A stretch of DNA of 64,000 bases from Brachynemurus nebulosus. Taxonomy: Eukaryota; Arthropoda; Insecta; Neuroptera; Myrmeleontidae. Position 1 is the stretch's first letter. Every line of letters begins with the position of its first letter. Made by a program: the position numbers and the translations under genes. Below, piece by piece: positions 47,295-58,929 of this stretch. The notes below the pieces were generated by a model that did no database searches, had not been told where the DNA came from, and saw only the letters and a list, made by a program, of their open reading frames with translations. The stretch lies in NCBI GenBank assembly GCA_035578155.1, contig JAPWDM010000066.1, positions 434,001 through 498,000 of the forward strand, in the 5' to 3' direction.

Positions 47295-47600
47295 ATGGTA
47301 ATTGAAAGTGGCGTCAACGATTCAAAAAAAAAAAGCTATAAGTTCAATTGGACTAAAATTGGATGCATTCTTTTTATTATGGTGCTTCCTGTAAGACAAT
47401 CTAGAATCAGCTCATCAGACCTCACACTTGCTTGTAAAGCTTGGAAATCCATGGTACAAGTCTTTACTAATTTTGCTAATTGCTATCACGGAAAGTTGAG
47501 CCCTGCTATGCTAGCAGATTATTGTTGAGCGCTACGAAGAGAACGAGTACATCACAATTCTAAAAGAAAAAGCACATCTTTGAAATTAATTTTTAATAAA
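47295..47600 (+). pseudogene. C-terminal fragment of a transposon-type protein, stop-disrupted
   Basis: An open stretch of 77 codons ends at TGA (47526-47528), but the same frame continues about 18 codons more with basic residues. Across the stop it reads L-S-P-A-M-L-A-D-Y-C-stop-A-L-R-R-E-R-V-H-H-N-S-K-R-K. This resembles the end of a repeat-encoded protein family common in arthropod genomes (S-x-x-M-x-A-D-Y-C-W-x-L-x-R ... K-R-K), with the expected Trp codon TGG changed to TGA. The upstream half is not recognisable and probably decayed. It has no host-gene context, and the neighbour is a foldback element. Recognition rests on memory of the motif, not on a search. Confidence 0.5.
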
Positions 47601-48144
47601 TTTTTAATTGAACTATAAATAATTTTATTCATATATCCACAAGAAACCCGAGCTAACCCAGAGATGATATTAGTGTCACTGTGAATATTTTAAATGTTCT
47701 CTCAAAATCAGTTGAACTCATTTCATGGGCTTACAAAAGTTGGTAGTAATTTGTTGGCTAGTATATTTGAACAAATGACCGTTACGCATCTTATTTTCAG
47801 AGATAAAATTATTCCTGTCTGTTTTGACTGATGAAATTGATATATCTCTGTAGCTCCTTCATCACAAGGGCATGTCAAACATAATATTTAACCACACTAT
47901 TTGTATGATTATACGATTGTACAACGAAAAATTGTTAAGAAGCTTGCGTAGGTGGGCAACTGACTTGGGGGTGGTGTGTGTCAAGGGGTGTTTTGATCAA
48001 ATGAATGGGGACAATATATTGTAGGAATGATGAAAAGTGATAGGCGACGAGTGGAGTGATATGATGTTCTCGTTGGATAAATAATATTGGTATTATATTT
48101 ACTCATAACGTTTCGTTGACTTGAGATCATATTATAGTCAATAT

Positions 48145-48146
<2 letters not shown>
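47601..48146. other. A+T-rich DNA, nothing recognised
   Basis: No frame, repeat or RNA gene could be supported. Confidence 0.4.

Positions 48147-48187
<41 letters not shown>
48147..48187. repeat. (TA)n microsatellite
   Basis: Pure AT run. Confidence 0.97.
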
Positions 48188-48189
<2 letters not shown>

Positions 48190-50422
48190 TGGGTTCGTAA
48201 AAGTTATTTGTGGAAAAAGGAATAAAGTCAAGATAAATTATTGACATTGTTTGAAAACGACAGATGTTGAAGTTGTCCGTAATTGAATGAATGAAAGTTT
48301 GATCAAAAGCGTTCCAAGAATTTGTTTGAAAAGTTTATTGTTATTTGAATCAACAAGAGAACAAATAGTATGTGTGTTTTGGGCGAGCGTTCCTAAAGGT
48401 TTACGTTTACAATATATGTTATTGTTAAGTATAGGTTGATATTGTTAAATATATAAGTAACAAAATCTTTGTAGCCTACTTTTTGCGGCTTTCCAACTCA
48501 TACGTTATGGCAACCAACGATTTCAATAACATTTTATTTTTGGGTAGTCGAAGGCCCTAGTTACCTACCATAAAAGTTCATATTGTAAACTCTGTTAGTT
48601 TAGTCTGCACGTTGTCTTTTCAACGTACTTACTTATCACATTTTTGAATTTTTGTAATTAATTATCATAATATTTATTTGCAGACATTATTATATTAAGG
48701 GGAAAAACCACTTTAGGTTAAAAAAATCGTTTTTTTTATTACATAAATAGTTAGCTTAACTAACCAAGAAGACGCTGTCAAAATGAAATTCGCATTTGTT
48801 TAAATTCTATGAGCATAGAACCGAGCTCTAGCTCAGGTAGTTGCTTTACTTACGAAGCCTATGAGGAAGAAGAAGGATTAATATATAGTGCTGGAATCGC
48901 AGATTAATCGGTGAGCACTTTACATATTGTTAACTTCCTTGAATTTCTAGTTTTCGAGGATATTTTTTACATTTGCGGAATGTCTAACTCAAAAAGTAAT
49001 GAACCAATCATTATGAAAATTAATAGTATCATTCCTTATGAAATTACAAAATATATGAATCAATTCTTGAGATGATATCATGATTTTAAGGGAGTTTTTT
49101 TTCCATAATTAGTGAAAAAAGATGGCCAAAAATGAACTTAATTTTTCCAACGCCTGCAAAATTTTTTTATTTCCACCTGCGTTAAGGTCTTATTTTTAGA
49201 AAATAAATTATTAATGTAAAATGAAGACCTTTTTGATTTCAAATGAAAATAAGAGTGGCTACATGTGCCGCAACTGAGGAACTCTACTTACGATCTTCAA
49301 GGAACATCAGTGCGTAACTGTTATTTTTGGTTGAAATTATTCAAAAAAATTCACAACAATTGTTCGAAATATGAATAAAGTGATGTCAAAATTTGATTGA
49401 ATTCTAATTAATTCTTCCCACACAAAAAAAAATCCTAAAAGAACAGTGAAAATAAGCCTTCTAATGTAGTTCTCCCCTTAATTGCCGATTTTAAGATAAC
49501 AAAGTATATTTGCTTTTTAATACCCGACTGACCAGAAGGAGGATTATGTGCGCACTGGTATGAGCGTTACTTTATAGTGTTCCATATTTGTAAATAATAA
49601 ACAAATATTTTACTTATTGTTAGCAAAGATACCATGTTATACAGTACAAATCAATTTTTCCAATTTTAGAAAAATAAATTTTATGATTTGGAAAATCCAA
49701 AATATTTACTATTAGTTAAAAAATTCGTTTCCATGTGTAACCCCCACCACACCCCACCCCTTCAGTTCCGCCGCTTGATTACAGTTAGTAACATCTAATA
49801 CTTACTAATTAGTGATGTGTAGCCTTTTTTCTGATAACTACGTTTAAACGTTTGAACTTATGTTACAGAAACCTTTTCTCGGCTACATAATATCTCAGTT
49901 TGTACGTATTTACGGTAATGTCTGCGTGCGTGAGATAGCATCGTCAATCATCATTCAACATGATTTGATAAGGGAAGTGAAAGTCGAAATGAGACGAAAA
50001 AGTAGATAGATGAAAATTGATTCTACTGTTGGTTTTTAGTTTACTGCAGACTTAAGTGTACGAAATTCTTAGTAACGTAGGCACTAGGGAGTATCATATT
50101 TATTAATTTTTCGTATAGTTCAAAACTTTTCACGTGTATTACTGAGAGAGGGTAATTTCTTCAAAGGTGTAAATAACCGTGTTTGAACTAACAAATAAGT
50201 TCTCAACCTACAAATCATATTTTTTATCGAGGGAGTCAAATGAATCATTGAGAGATAACATTTTTTTTATGTAAAATATCGAGAATTGTTGTTTTTAGGA
50301 GAAATAAGATAATGTTATTGCAATGAATATTTTTTATTTTTGTCTAAAAAATTCAAATTTGTAAATGAGCCTTTCAAAATATCACTCTGTTGTAGTACTC
50401 TGGTTTCGCCTGTGACGAACGC
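48188..50422. other. Intergenic DNA, no gene recognised
   Basis: No open frame longer than background. The last part (about 50340-50422) lies just downstream of the minus-strand LTR and may be residual internal sequence of that retroelement. The 103-codon plus frame 50340-50651 is antisense to it. Confidence 0.4.
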
Positions 50423-50873
50423 TGTTGGAGTACCCAACTTTCCAAATATGTTCTTCCAATTAATAAGACAGAAGTTTCTTTTTCTAACAACAATTTATTC
50501 ACAATTTATGAATCGAAATACAATGTTTAACAAAATGAATATTTCTTCTAAGTCCAAGTTCCAAAGCCAAGTTGTTCCAATTCCATGTAGCGTCCAATTT
50601 CCAATTCTAGTCCAATTCGATATTCAATTTCCGTCCGGTCTGATTCCTTGATTCACTATGACTGCTTTTTACCAACACTTCCTTCTAGTACGAATTGCAC
50701 ACGATTGATTATACACAACTGATGATACACAACTGATCCTTTCGGCCTGGGTGAGCTGGCTTAAATACTCTGCTGGAGCTGACGTCAGGTGTTATGTTGT
50801 CGAGATGTTAGGTATTTGTTTATCGGTTGCCGTTCTTCCAGATTCTTCGAGAATATTTCACCATGACATAACA
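50423..50873 (-). mobile_element. LTR of a retrotransposon (451 bases)
   Basis: On the minus strand it starts TGTTATGTCATGG and ends CCAACA, i.e. TG...CA with 4-base inverted ends. A TATA-like TATTTAAG lies at about 50760-50767, and an AATAAA signal at 50494-50499 is followed by T-rich sequence, so U3, R and U5 fall in order. The flanking 5 bases differ (AACGC and AAGGA on the plus strand), so it is not a clean solo LTR. The sequence after its end may be a remnant of the internal region, but I could not identify a primer-binding site. No gag or pol is present. The superfamily cannot be told. Confidence 0.7.
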
Positions 50874-50914
50874 AAGGAAAAAAAAAGTGTGATTAAAAAA
50901 ATTGATGTTGAAGG

Positions 50915-50986
50915 TTGACGGCGTTGGGGACGGAACACCGGTCCTTTGGGTTCACGGTCGGCCGTCCTATCCGTTGCGCCACTAGC
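50915..50986 (-). mobile_element. tRNA-Arg-like SINE head
   Basis: The minus strand contains an exact box A (TGGCGCAACGG, 50971-50981) like tRNA-Arg, and a degenerate box B (GGTGTTCCGTCCC). The body, if any, is the A+T-rich sequence to the left. Confidence 0.5.
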
Positions 50987-51044
50987 TTTGTGCAGGGTTA
51001 TTGCTTATTGTTGATACCATTCGCGTGTACTTCGACTAGTGCGT

Positions 51045-51130
51045 ATCGAAGTACAGTCGAACCCCGTTAGGCCGTACGCAATGTTAAGTACAGTAGAGTC
51101 TCAATAACTCCTCCCTCAATATTAGAGATT
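51045..51130. mobile_element. Two pogo/Tigger-like ends side by side
   Basis: TACAGTCGAACCCCGTTAGG (from 51051) and TACAGTAGAGTCTCAATAAC (from 51092) both begin with TA-CAGT(C/A)GA. They are probably fragments of two elements; no partner ends were found. Confidence 0.4.
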
Positions 51131-51914
51131 GGCTTGGAATTAAACAAAGTAATCCATAATATTTAGTCGAGTTCACACATTCACGATTTCATTAGAATTA
51201 GAATTTTGAATTATAAATTTACTCTCGAAGTGTAAGCTGATATAGAGCTTAGTGATAGAAAATTTTTCAATGACATAGATATGTAGCCACTTTTCTTTTT
51301 GTTTCCTTATTAATCATTTTAAAACAGACTTTAGTTTTTATGTTGGGAGACTCTGAACAGCACAACTGAAAATTTACTTCTCTATTTATAAGCCTTACCT
51401 GGATCCTTTTATTAAGACCCTGAAATTATCTTTTCAATTAAAACTATATAAAATTTGTCCGTTCTAAATATTTGTAACAATATGGTTTTTGATAATTTTT
51501 CAAAAAGTATTATAAAAAAGTTAACTAAAATTCATAGTGATTAAAATCTGTAATATTTGAAATTGAAAATTGAAAAATTTATTGATAATTCACAAAAAAC
51601 GTTTTTTTACATATAAACTTAAAATAAGTATCCCTCTAAAACACACGCTTTTCCAATATTACGTCACGCGCCAGTATTGCCAAAAATTAGACAAGATAGT
51701 TAATAATATCGTAATAATTATATAAAGTATATAATGTACTCATATTTTATATATAGTTATTTTAGCGAATTTCCATTGTAAAAATTCAACTGTTTTGATT
51801 ATCTTATTATAATAAAATGATTAATAAAGAAAAAACGAAGCAAAATTCTAATTTAGTGTTTCGACCAAATTTTGACAAATAGTCTTAAATAATGATTACA
51901 TTTTAGTTTCCAAG
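51131..51914. other. A+T-rich DNA with one palindrome copy
   Basis: A diverged copy of the recurring 31-base palindrome lies at 51762-51792. No gene. Confidence 0.45.
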
Positions 51915-51948
51915 GTTTCAAAATTTTTTAAATAGAGATTTTGGCCTT

Positions 51949-52322
51949 GGGGCCATTTATAAATTACGTACACAAACAGGGGGAGGCGGGATAGTGGCCT
52001 AGCGTGATGTAGCGTAACGACAGGGACGGGAGCGTCCACGAAGACGTGATATCACGTTTAGAAAAAACTTATCTTACAGATGACAAACAAAAATGCTTTC
52101 CCAAAAATATAGTCGGCAAACAAAAAAAAAATTTAAATTATAGTTAGTGAGCAAAAAAAAAAAAAAAATGAAATTATATGTCTAATCGATCCCCTACGGG
52201 AGGGGGCCTATTACAGCGTGACGTAATATCAGATGGGGGGTTCGACAAATGTGATGTAGCGTGAGAACGAGGAGAGTGGAAAAGTGGTCAAATTTTGCGT
52301 GGCGTAGATTATGGATTGCCCC
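51949..52322. mobile_element. MITE in duplication unit 1
   Basis: GGGGCCATTTATAAATTACG and, complemented, GGGGCAATCCATAATCTACG are imperfect terminal repeats. The GCGTGATGTAGCGTAACGAC-like interior is a common insect repeat type. Confidence 0.6.
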
Positions 52323-52422
52323 GTTGAAGTAATAATTAAGAATTTTAAGCGAATTACAATGAACTATTACAATTTTCGTTAAGGTAACGTTTCAAAATTT
52401 TTTAAATAGACATTTTGGCCTT

Positions 52423-52800
52423 GGGGCCATCTATAAATTACGTACACAAACAGGGGGAGGCGGGATAGTGGCCTAGCGTGATGTAGCATAACGACAGGGA
52501 GGGGAGCGTCCAAGAAGACGTGATATCACGTTTAGAAAAAACTTATTTTACAGATGACAAACAAAAATGCTTTCCCAAAAATATAGTCGGCAAATATAAA
52601 AAAAATTTAAATTATAGTTAGTGAGAAAAAAAAAAAAAAAAAAATATTAAATTATATGTCCAATCGATTCCCTACGGGAGGGGGCCTATTACAGCGTGAC
52701 GTAATATCAGAGGAGGGGTTCGACAAATGTGATGTAGCGTGAGAACGAGGAGAGTGGAAAAGTGGTCAAATTTTGCGTGGCGTAGTTTATGGATTGCCCC
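52423..52800. mobile_element. MITE in duplication unit 2
   Basis: Duplicate of the preceding MITE with the same terminal repeats and longer internal A runs. Confidence 0.6.
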
Positions 52801-52870
52801 GTTGAAGTAGGTAATAATTAAGAATTTTAAGCGAATTACAATGAACTATTACAATTTTCGTTAAGGTAAC

Positions 52871-54283
52871 TGGAATTTAAATGAAATTAGATCCCAAACA
52901 CTTCGGAGTTATTTAGTTACAAAATAGTAAATAAATCAATAAATCGCTACGAATGTTTCAAAATTTTTGTAAACTAAAGAGAATTGGTAATAGCCAATAG
53001 GTATCAAAGGGTAATTTTTCTTTCATTGTATTATTGCAGAATTTCAACTAAACGCAGAACTATTCACTCATTCATATTTCAAATTTAACAGTCTAACTAT
53101 TGTTTCTCTCCATACTCGCTTCTGAAGTCAGCGAAATCAACTACAGAAACCCACAATCTATTTATTCAACATATACATAGTAGGTATGAGTATATTCCAC
53201 CATAATGGTTTTTATACGTCTTATGTTGTGATGATTGAACCAAGATCGTTTCGTGGTGAATTCAATACGTAAAATATTATTTATATATTTGTTTTAATGA
53301 CAGTCAATTTATATTAGTGTCATTATAGATGAAAAGAAAAGCGTATTCGATGTGAGAAAACAGTTGGAAAGCGCACAAAAGTACACCTCATCCCTGCAAC
53401 CCACATCACCCACACACTAACGTCAGAGCCGTGCATTAATACAAAAATGAAATATTGTAGGTATAGGCGTACGTATATGTATGTTCATTTGTTTATTCAG
53501 CGACGTGCGACGTGTGGGTTTCCCCTGAAAATGTGAAATTTAATTCAACATATAATAAATCAGCTTATATTAAATAAAAAAACCTACATGCGGTGTGGAT
53601 ATGTTCTACAAATCAAAACAAAATATTTTATGAAATTTTTTGGTTCTTATTTTTATTTCATGTTTTGTTGAAAAAGAATTGATGGTTTTTGGTGAAAAAT
53701 TAAATGTGATTTTGATGAAGAAGTGTTATTGAAAATATTCTCTATTAGTTCAAATTTTGTGTAAACACTTTGGTTGAAATTCCGAAATTTGCATAACTCC
53801 GATTGCACAGAAATTTTTCACATACTATTTTTGGCTTCAGGACTTACCTTTACACGGATTTTTAGCGACGCAGATTAAAAGTGTATTTTTTAACTTTATG
53901 TCTCAATACAGGAACTACTACAGAATTTGACGAGTAAAACAAAAAAAGTAAATTATTTAATTTTTGAAATATCACGTGTCAGAGTTTTAGAGTCTACTAT
54001 ATACTGAGAGGTGATGTACCTTTATATCGTCCAAAATCCGTTCAAGAGGTAACTTCTTAAGCCGAATGGTGTGTAAAAAAATTTTAACTTAAAATTTCAT
54101 AGATCTATTTCAAATTTGATAGATTTGAAATCTAAAAACAAAATTTTAATATTTCTTATTTTTTGGCCTCTTTCCGCAAAATTAACGCCCAACCACTCCT
54201 GTTGATGTAATTTGAACAGACTGTATATCAACAGACAGCTCTGGACAACAGGACAAAAGGACATCACCAATTTAAATTTTTGC
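52871..54283. other. Intergenic DNA, no gene recognised
   Basis: The 73-codon minus frame at 54097-54318 runs into the next MITE and is not supported. Confidence 0.4.
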
Positions 54284-54291
54284 TCTATCCC

Positions 54292-54509
54292 CAGGGCCGG
54301 ATCTAGGGGTGGGGGCAACCGGGCACATGCCCCGGGCGCCAGGTTTTGGGGGCGCCAAAAGTGATTTAAAAGAGCGCCAAATGTAGGTATTCCACGTTTT
54401 TTTTTTTTTGCCCGTCACTTGGTTTTTACGTATAGGAGGAAAAAAGTTTGAAGGAAATATTTATTTTTCAACGCTGCCCCAAGCACCACTTCAGCTAGGT
54501 CTGGCCCTG
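54292..54509. mobile_element. hAT-type MITE, 218 bases, 8-bp target duplication
   Basis: Ends CAGGGCCGGATCTAGG and CTAGGTCTGGCCCTG are the terminal repeats. The flanks TCTATCCC (54284-54291) and TCTATTCC (54510-54517) match at 7/8. It shares the end type with 20212-20382. Confidence 0.88.
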
Positions 54510-54517
54510 TCTATTCC

Positions 54518-55469
54518 TTATCATTTTCGAGATATTTAAAAATTAAAAATTTACCCCAATTTTTTGAGGACCTTTTCAAACTGTTTTCTAACAGATAAAA
54601 AAATACGTACTTCTTTTTGTAAGTGGTGTTTTATAACGTGAAAAATCAAGTGATATGTTTTTTGGCGGTAGTGTTAAACAATCCAACCCTTCACAGGTAA
54701 ATATCGACCCAAGTGGTACGTTATGTTGGGAAAATGTCGGTACATCTATACGACACAACACCGCAAGAGTCAGTCAAATTTTGGTATATATTTCAGATTC
54801 ATATACGTCGTATAAAATATATCTATAAAGCATAAAATTTGAACCTATATAAAACCGTGAATTCTATTACAGTAGGCTTAAATGGTATGTTTCAGCATGG
54901 TTTCAGTTATCTCGTATAGTATTTCATAGTACCTATTCTATATATACTAGCTCGACTATGCATATCAAATTTTTCGTAAATGTTTAAAATAAATAATGTT
55001 GTACATACATACATATATATATATATAATTAATTAATTCCCTCTATGTGAGAATTGTACAAATTAGAGAAATTACATTCATGCGACTATCGAAAGAGAAT
55101 TAGATACAATAATATATTATGTACCAACGGAATAATATTAAAAGATTACTCTTCGTGCAATTTGTAAATTCGATCTCTCCACTAATATTTTACGATCGAA
55201 TATTTAGTTGTTCTAAATATTTTAAATAACTTTAACGTATAGAGAGTAATTCAGTTTTGTATTCATCGTTTTGTTTACAATACCTACATACATTGGCATA
55301 GATATTGCTATGAATTTAAGTTATGGAATATTATATATATATAGTGTGGCTTACAATTCCATTTCCCTCGGTTAGGCACTAACTTTGGTGATGTCTCTAT
55401 TTTTCATTGTTTGAAATATTTTTAGCTGGTACGTGTCTGTTTATTTAAAAATTAATTCTGGTAAAAATA
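54518..55469. other. A+T-rich DNA with a diverged arm-type repeat
   Basis: 54518-54670 reads, on the minus strand, like the 1185-1684 repeat (AAAAGAAGTACGTATTTTTT, then CCTCAAAAAATTGGGG). The rest is unstructured. Confidence 0.4.
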
Positions 55470-56088
55470 AGGTAATTATTTAGAATTGGAGTTCCACTTA
55501 TTTTTGGCTATAATTTGGCTTTTAATGTTTTTGAAAGATTCAGCATTACCTACGGGAGAATAGTTAAAGAAAATACCAGATCTCGGTACCAATACTGCAA
55601 ACGCTGAGAAATTGATAAAAATTTTGAAAACCCCAAATTTCTTATTCCATTTTTATGCATATTGGTAATGTTAATTTTAAATTTAATTTTGCATTGCTGA
55701 ATAAAAGTAAGGGAAAATGGATCAGACAGTACCATTGAAACCTCGTTTTTGGGAAAAAGATAATTAAATAACTTTGGAACGATTACACATCAGAAGCTCC
55801 AATTGTAAATAATTACCCTTTGCACGAAAATGAGGTTTCAATGATACTGTCCCTTGAATTTTTCACTTGGTTCTATCAATAAAAACCGTAACATACCATT
55901 AAAAATTATATTTAAAGATGAGTAACGGAAACCGTCTATTAATTTCACAGCACTTCCAGTATTGGTATCGAGTTCTTTAACTAATCCCCCGTAATGCTGG
56001 ACATTAAAAAAAATAATTAAAGTCAAATCAATAGTTTTATTTTTATAATCAAAAATAGTTGGAGCCCCATTTCTAAATAATTACCAAA
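55470..56088. mobile_element. Imperfect foldback element, about 620 bases
   Basis: The left arm from GGTAATTATTTAGAATTGG pairs with the complement at 56045-56088. Inward, CAGCATTACC...AGTTAAAGAA and CCAATACTG...GCTG occur in both arms, and CATTGAAACCTC lies in each arm near the centre. A third copy of the end sits at 55793-55818. The two minus-strand frames (55550-55735, 55838-56026) are inside the arms, one in each, and show no known domain. Confidence 0.65.
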
Positions 56089-56794
56089 AAAATATTTTAA
56101 TCAAGCTTTTATTTGAAAATTGACGAAAAGGTATAAAATAATTTTGCGTGAAGTTTGGAGTAAGTAATATGCAACATAATTTATAAAAACATGAGGCATG
56201 ATTATTTCTGTCTCAGATTTAAGTAGCTGCTTTACCTTACTTTTCCGTAGTTGCCAAATTTGCCAAATTTTGTTGCACATTGCTACAAACTTCACACGTT
56301 TATTTTATACTTCACATTTTTTAAATAAAAACTTGATTCAAAAAAATTTTTGTACTTATATTTATTTTATATATTTTTTAGTCTGAATATTACTTACTTA
56401 TTTAAGTAGTTGTTTATAGCTATTACTTCATTATTTTATAGTCAGATGATAATGTTTATCGATTACTAGACGTTGTCTAGTAATGTTTCACATTTTGGTT
56501 ACTTTTTGTAGACGCTAAAGCATTATTTCTAGCGAGAGCTGAGACATTTTCATGATTATGATAGTAAATACAGAAAATTAAATGTAGTAAACTAGAGTAA
56601 ATACACAAAAATGTTATATCAATTCCATAAATTATGTCAGTAAATTTTTAGATATCTTCCAAATCCATCATCAGATGAGCTCAGTGATACTATAGCGATT
56701 ATATTGTCACGTAAACTACCTACTTATGCAAAATTTCAGCTCGATCGGCAAATAGGTTATGAATTAAAATTCGAGTAAAATATTTTGAAACAGA
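56089..56794. other. A+T-rich DNA, nothing recognised
   Basis: Two opposite-strand frames of about 63 codons overlap at 56101-56386; neither is recognisable. Confidence 0.4.
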
Positions 56795-57216
56795 ACACAC
56801 ACCGGCATAATTAGCGGCATATACACACACCGGCATAATTAGCGGAACATACAAAATATCTGTAAAAATCAAACAAACCATTTAATTTCAAGAAAATATT
56901 AGTCTTATTTAATTATTCACTTAAAATTAGACGTTCACAAGTCAATATACCTTTATTTTTGGTATCAAAAACAAGTAACCATATAGAATGGCAAATTTTT
57001 GGAATCGTATGTGGTCTAAGATTAATTTAAGTTAAAGATTATTTAACAAATTGAACATGAAACACAGTGTTTCAATACCGTCTGGTTCCTCCCGTGGTCT
57101 TATCAAAGCTTCCATTCGTCTTTCTATACTCAGAATGATGTTATCTATAGTCTACTGGGACAGTCGTTGCCATTTTTCAATTACGGTAGTTTGAAGCTCG
57201 ATCACATTGAGTAGAA
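56795..57216 (-). mobile_element. Tc1/mariner-like transposon remnant
   Basis: The minus strand holds a transposase tail (57065-57216) followed by A+T-rich sequence and then a direct repeat of ACACACACCGGCATAATTAG at 56795 and 56823, which looks like a duplicated terminal segment. Upstream transposase parts are not recognisable. Confidence 0.6.
57065..57216 (-). pseudogene. Tc1-type transposase C-terminus, decayed
   Basis: The minus-strand translation has E-L-Q-T-T-V-I-E-K-W-Q-R-L-S-Q, a TAG stop (57152-57154), then T-I-D-N-I-I-L-S-I-E-R-R-M-E-A-L-I-R. This matches the usual Tc1 ending in which a Trp-containing helix is followed by I-x-x-L-I-x-S-M-P-R-R-x-x-A-V-I. The catalytic DDE part is absent, so it is non-functional. 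Confidence 0.6.
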
Positions 57217-58929
57217 GCGGCATTTGAATTCGAAAGTGACAGACCCCTTTAAAAGAGTTGCATCAATAATAAATAAAAACAATTCTGTGGAAAGTCAATT
57301 CGTTCACTACTTCAACATTATTTTAAGTAAAAATGAAAAAAAAACAGCCAACTTTGTTTAATAAATAATCGCAAGTTAAACAAAGGCTTAAGTATAATAA
57401 TAATTATTTGACAAAAGAAATCATTAAAAAATAATTAAGAATTTAGAACAACATTTACAATTTGGAATTTGTGTTTGAAATTATCAATTTATGCTTGCAT
57501 TACGTCCACTTTTGTCCATTATTAATTAGTTTTTTCTGCAACTTTAATTTTGAAGCGACTTATAACATGATCAATTTAGCATACGCTACGGAAAAAATAG
57601 ATTCTCAAAGGAAATGTCGTGGGATCGTTCCTTTTTCCAATTGGATAAAAGGGACACGTTACACACGAATTCATAATGATTTTGTTGTTGGAACTACAAA
57701 ATCATAAAATGGATGGAACAAAACTCTTATTGTTAGAACAAATAATAAAAAGGAGCTCAAATTTGACTGCTGATGAATATAAGAAGCTACATTTTAGCTA
57801 CAAAGCAACTAGAGAGTGATAAAATTCGAAGTGTGGAAGTACAAAGAAAAGTTGATGAAAAGTGTTATTTACTTCAAGTAATTCTGTAAAAAATTAATAA
57901 ATAAATTAGATACACAAAATTATTACAACTCTAAAAATTTTTAATGCCTGTACTTGATTCACTCAATTACTAGAGAATGAATTTTGTTTCATTTCTTACT
58001 AGTGACGAGACTGACTAATTCGAAAAAAATAAATTTATAATTTTTAACAACGAATATCGATGAAATCAGCCTGGCCTACCCTGGTCACCCAAGTCTGAAT
58101 ATTTTTGATACTATTTTGTTTGTAATATTATTATTTTACGATCAAGTTTTAAACCGGCCGCATTCATTCGGAATTTTACCAGTCCAAAGGCACTGATTGT
58201 CGAAAATCGGCCACACTAACGCAAACTTGTCGGTGTAACTCCTTTAATACTCACAATGTTTATTACAATTGTATTACTTTGTGAAACTGGGTCGATAAAC
58301 CAGTACAAGTTTGATATTATATATGGAAAAAGTACAGAAAGTGTGCCATGTTTTGATCGGTTCACCTGGTCCGGGCAACGATGCTTGTCGGTTGTGTGAA
58401 TACAATTACAATTATATTTGCACTTTCAGGTTCCCAAATCGAGAATGCGAATGCGAGACTAGCGTTACATCGAATTAGAGAATATTTTCTGAAACATGCT
58501 ATAAATGTACGGTACCTGTAGGTATAGGAATATATACTCGGAATGAATAATACGGCAAACTAAATTCAACAATAGTTGAAATTCCCTTGTGTTGTTCTTT
58601 GCTACCGGTGCTCCTGAATTCGTATGCTGTTCGATGTTATTCTGTTGTCGTATTGTGACATGTAAAATATGTAATATTAAACAGTTTTAAGGCTATATTC
58701 CATAATTGTGTGTACTAACATAAAATGCATTTTATCGACAAATGTACACCCAATGTAGATACTGAGGTAGTTAGGCATTTATTCGATCTCGTGTATACCT
58801 TCCAATTTTTTACTCTTAACATACAATAAAGTCCATCTACATGTATTCTGACAAGAATAAATTAACCATCAAGTTGCGTAGAGTGAGTTAACCACACAAG
58901 CAAAAACATGCGAATTAAGAACGCTACTT
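57217..58929. other. Intergenic DNA, unrecognised 81-codon frame
   Basis: The plus frame 57462-57707 and a continuation in another frame to about 57820 look slightly protein-like (mixed composition), but I recognise no domain and there is no splice context. No RNA gene was seen. Confidence 0.35.

Larger units (their letters stand above)
51915..52870 (+). repeat. Tandem duplication, two units of about 475 bases
   Basis: 51915-52388 and 52389-52870 are about 97% identical, each running from GTTTCAAAATTTTTTAAATA to CGTTAAGGTAAC. Differences are mainly in A-run length, so the duplication is recent. Each unit contains one MITE. Confidence 0.93.

Noticed and set aside
50340..50651. 103-codon plus-strand frame as a possible gene
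   Set aside because: It is antisense to a retrotransposon LTR with TATA-like and AATAAA signals on the other strand.
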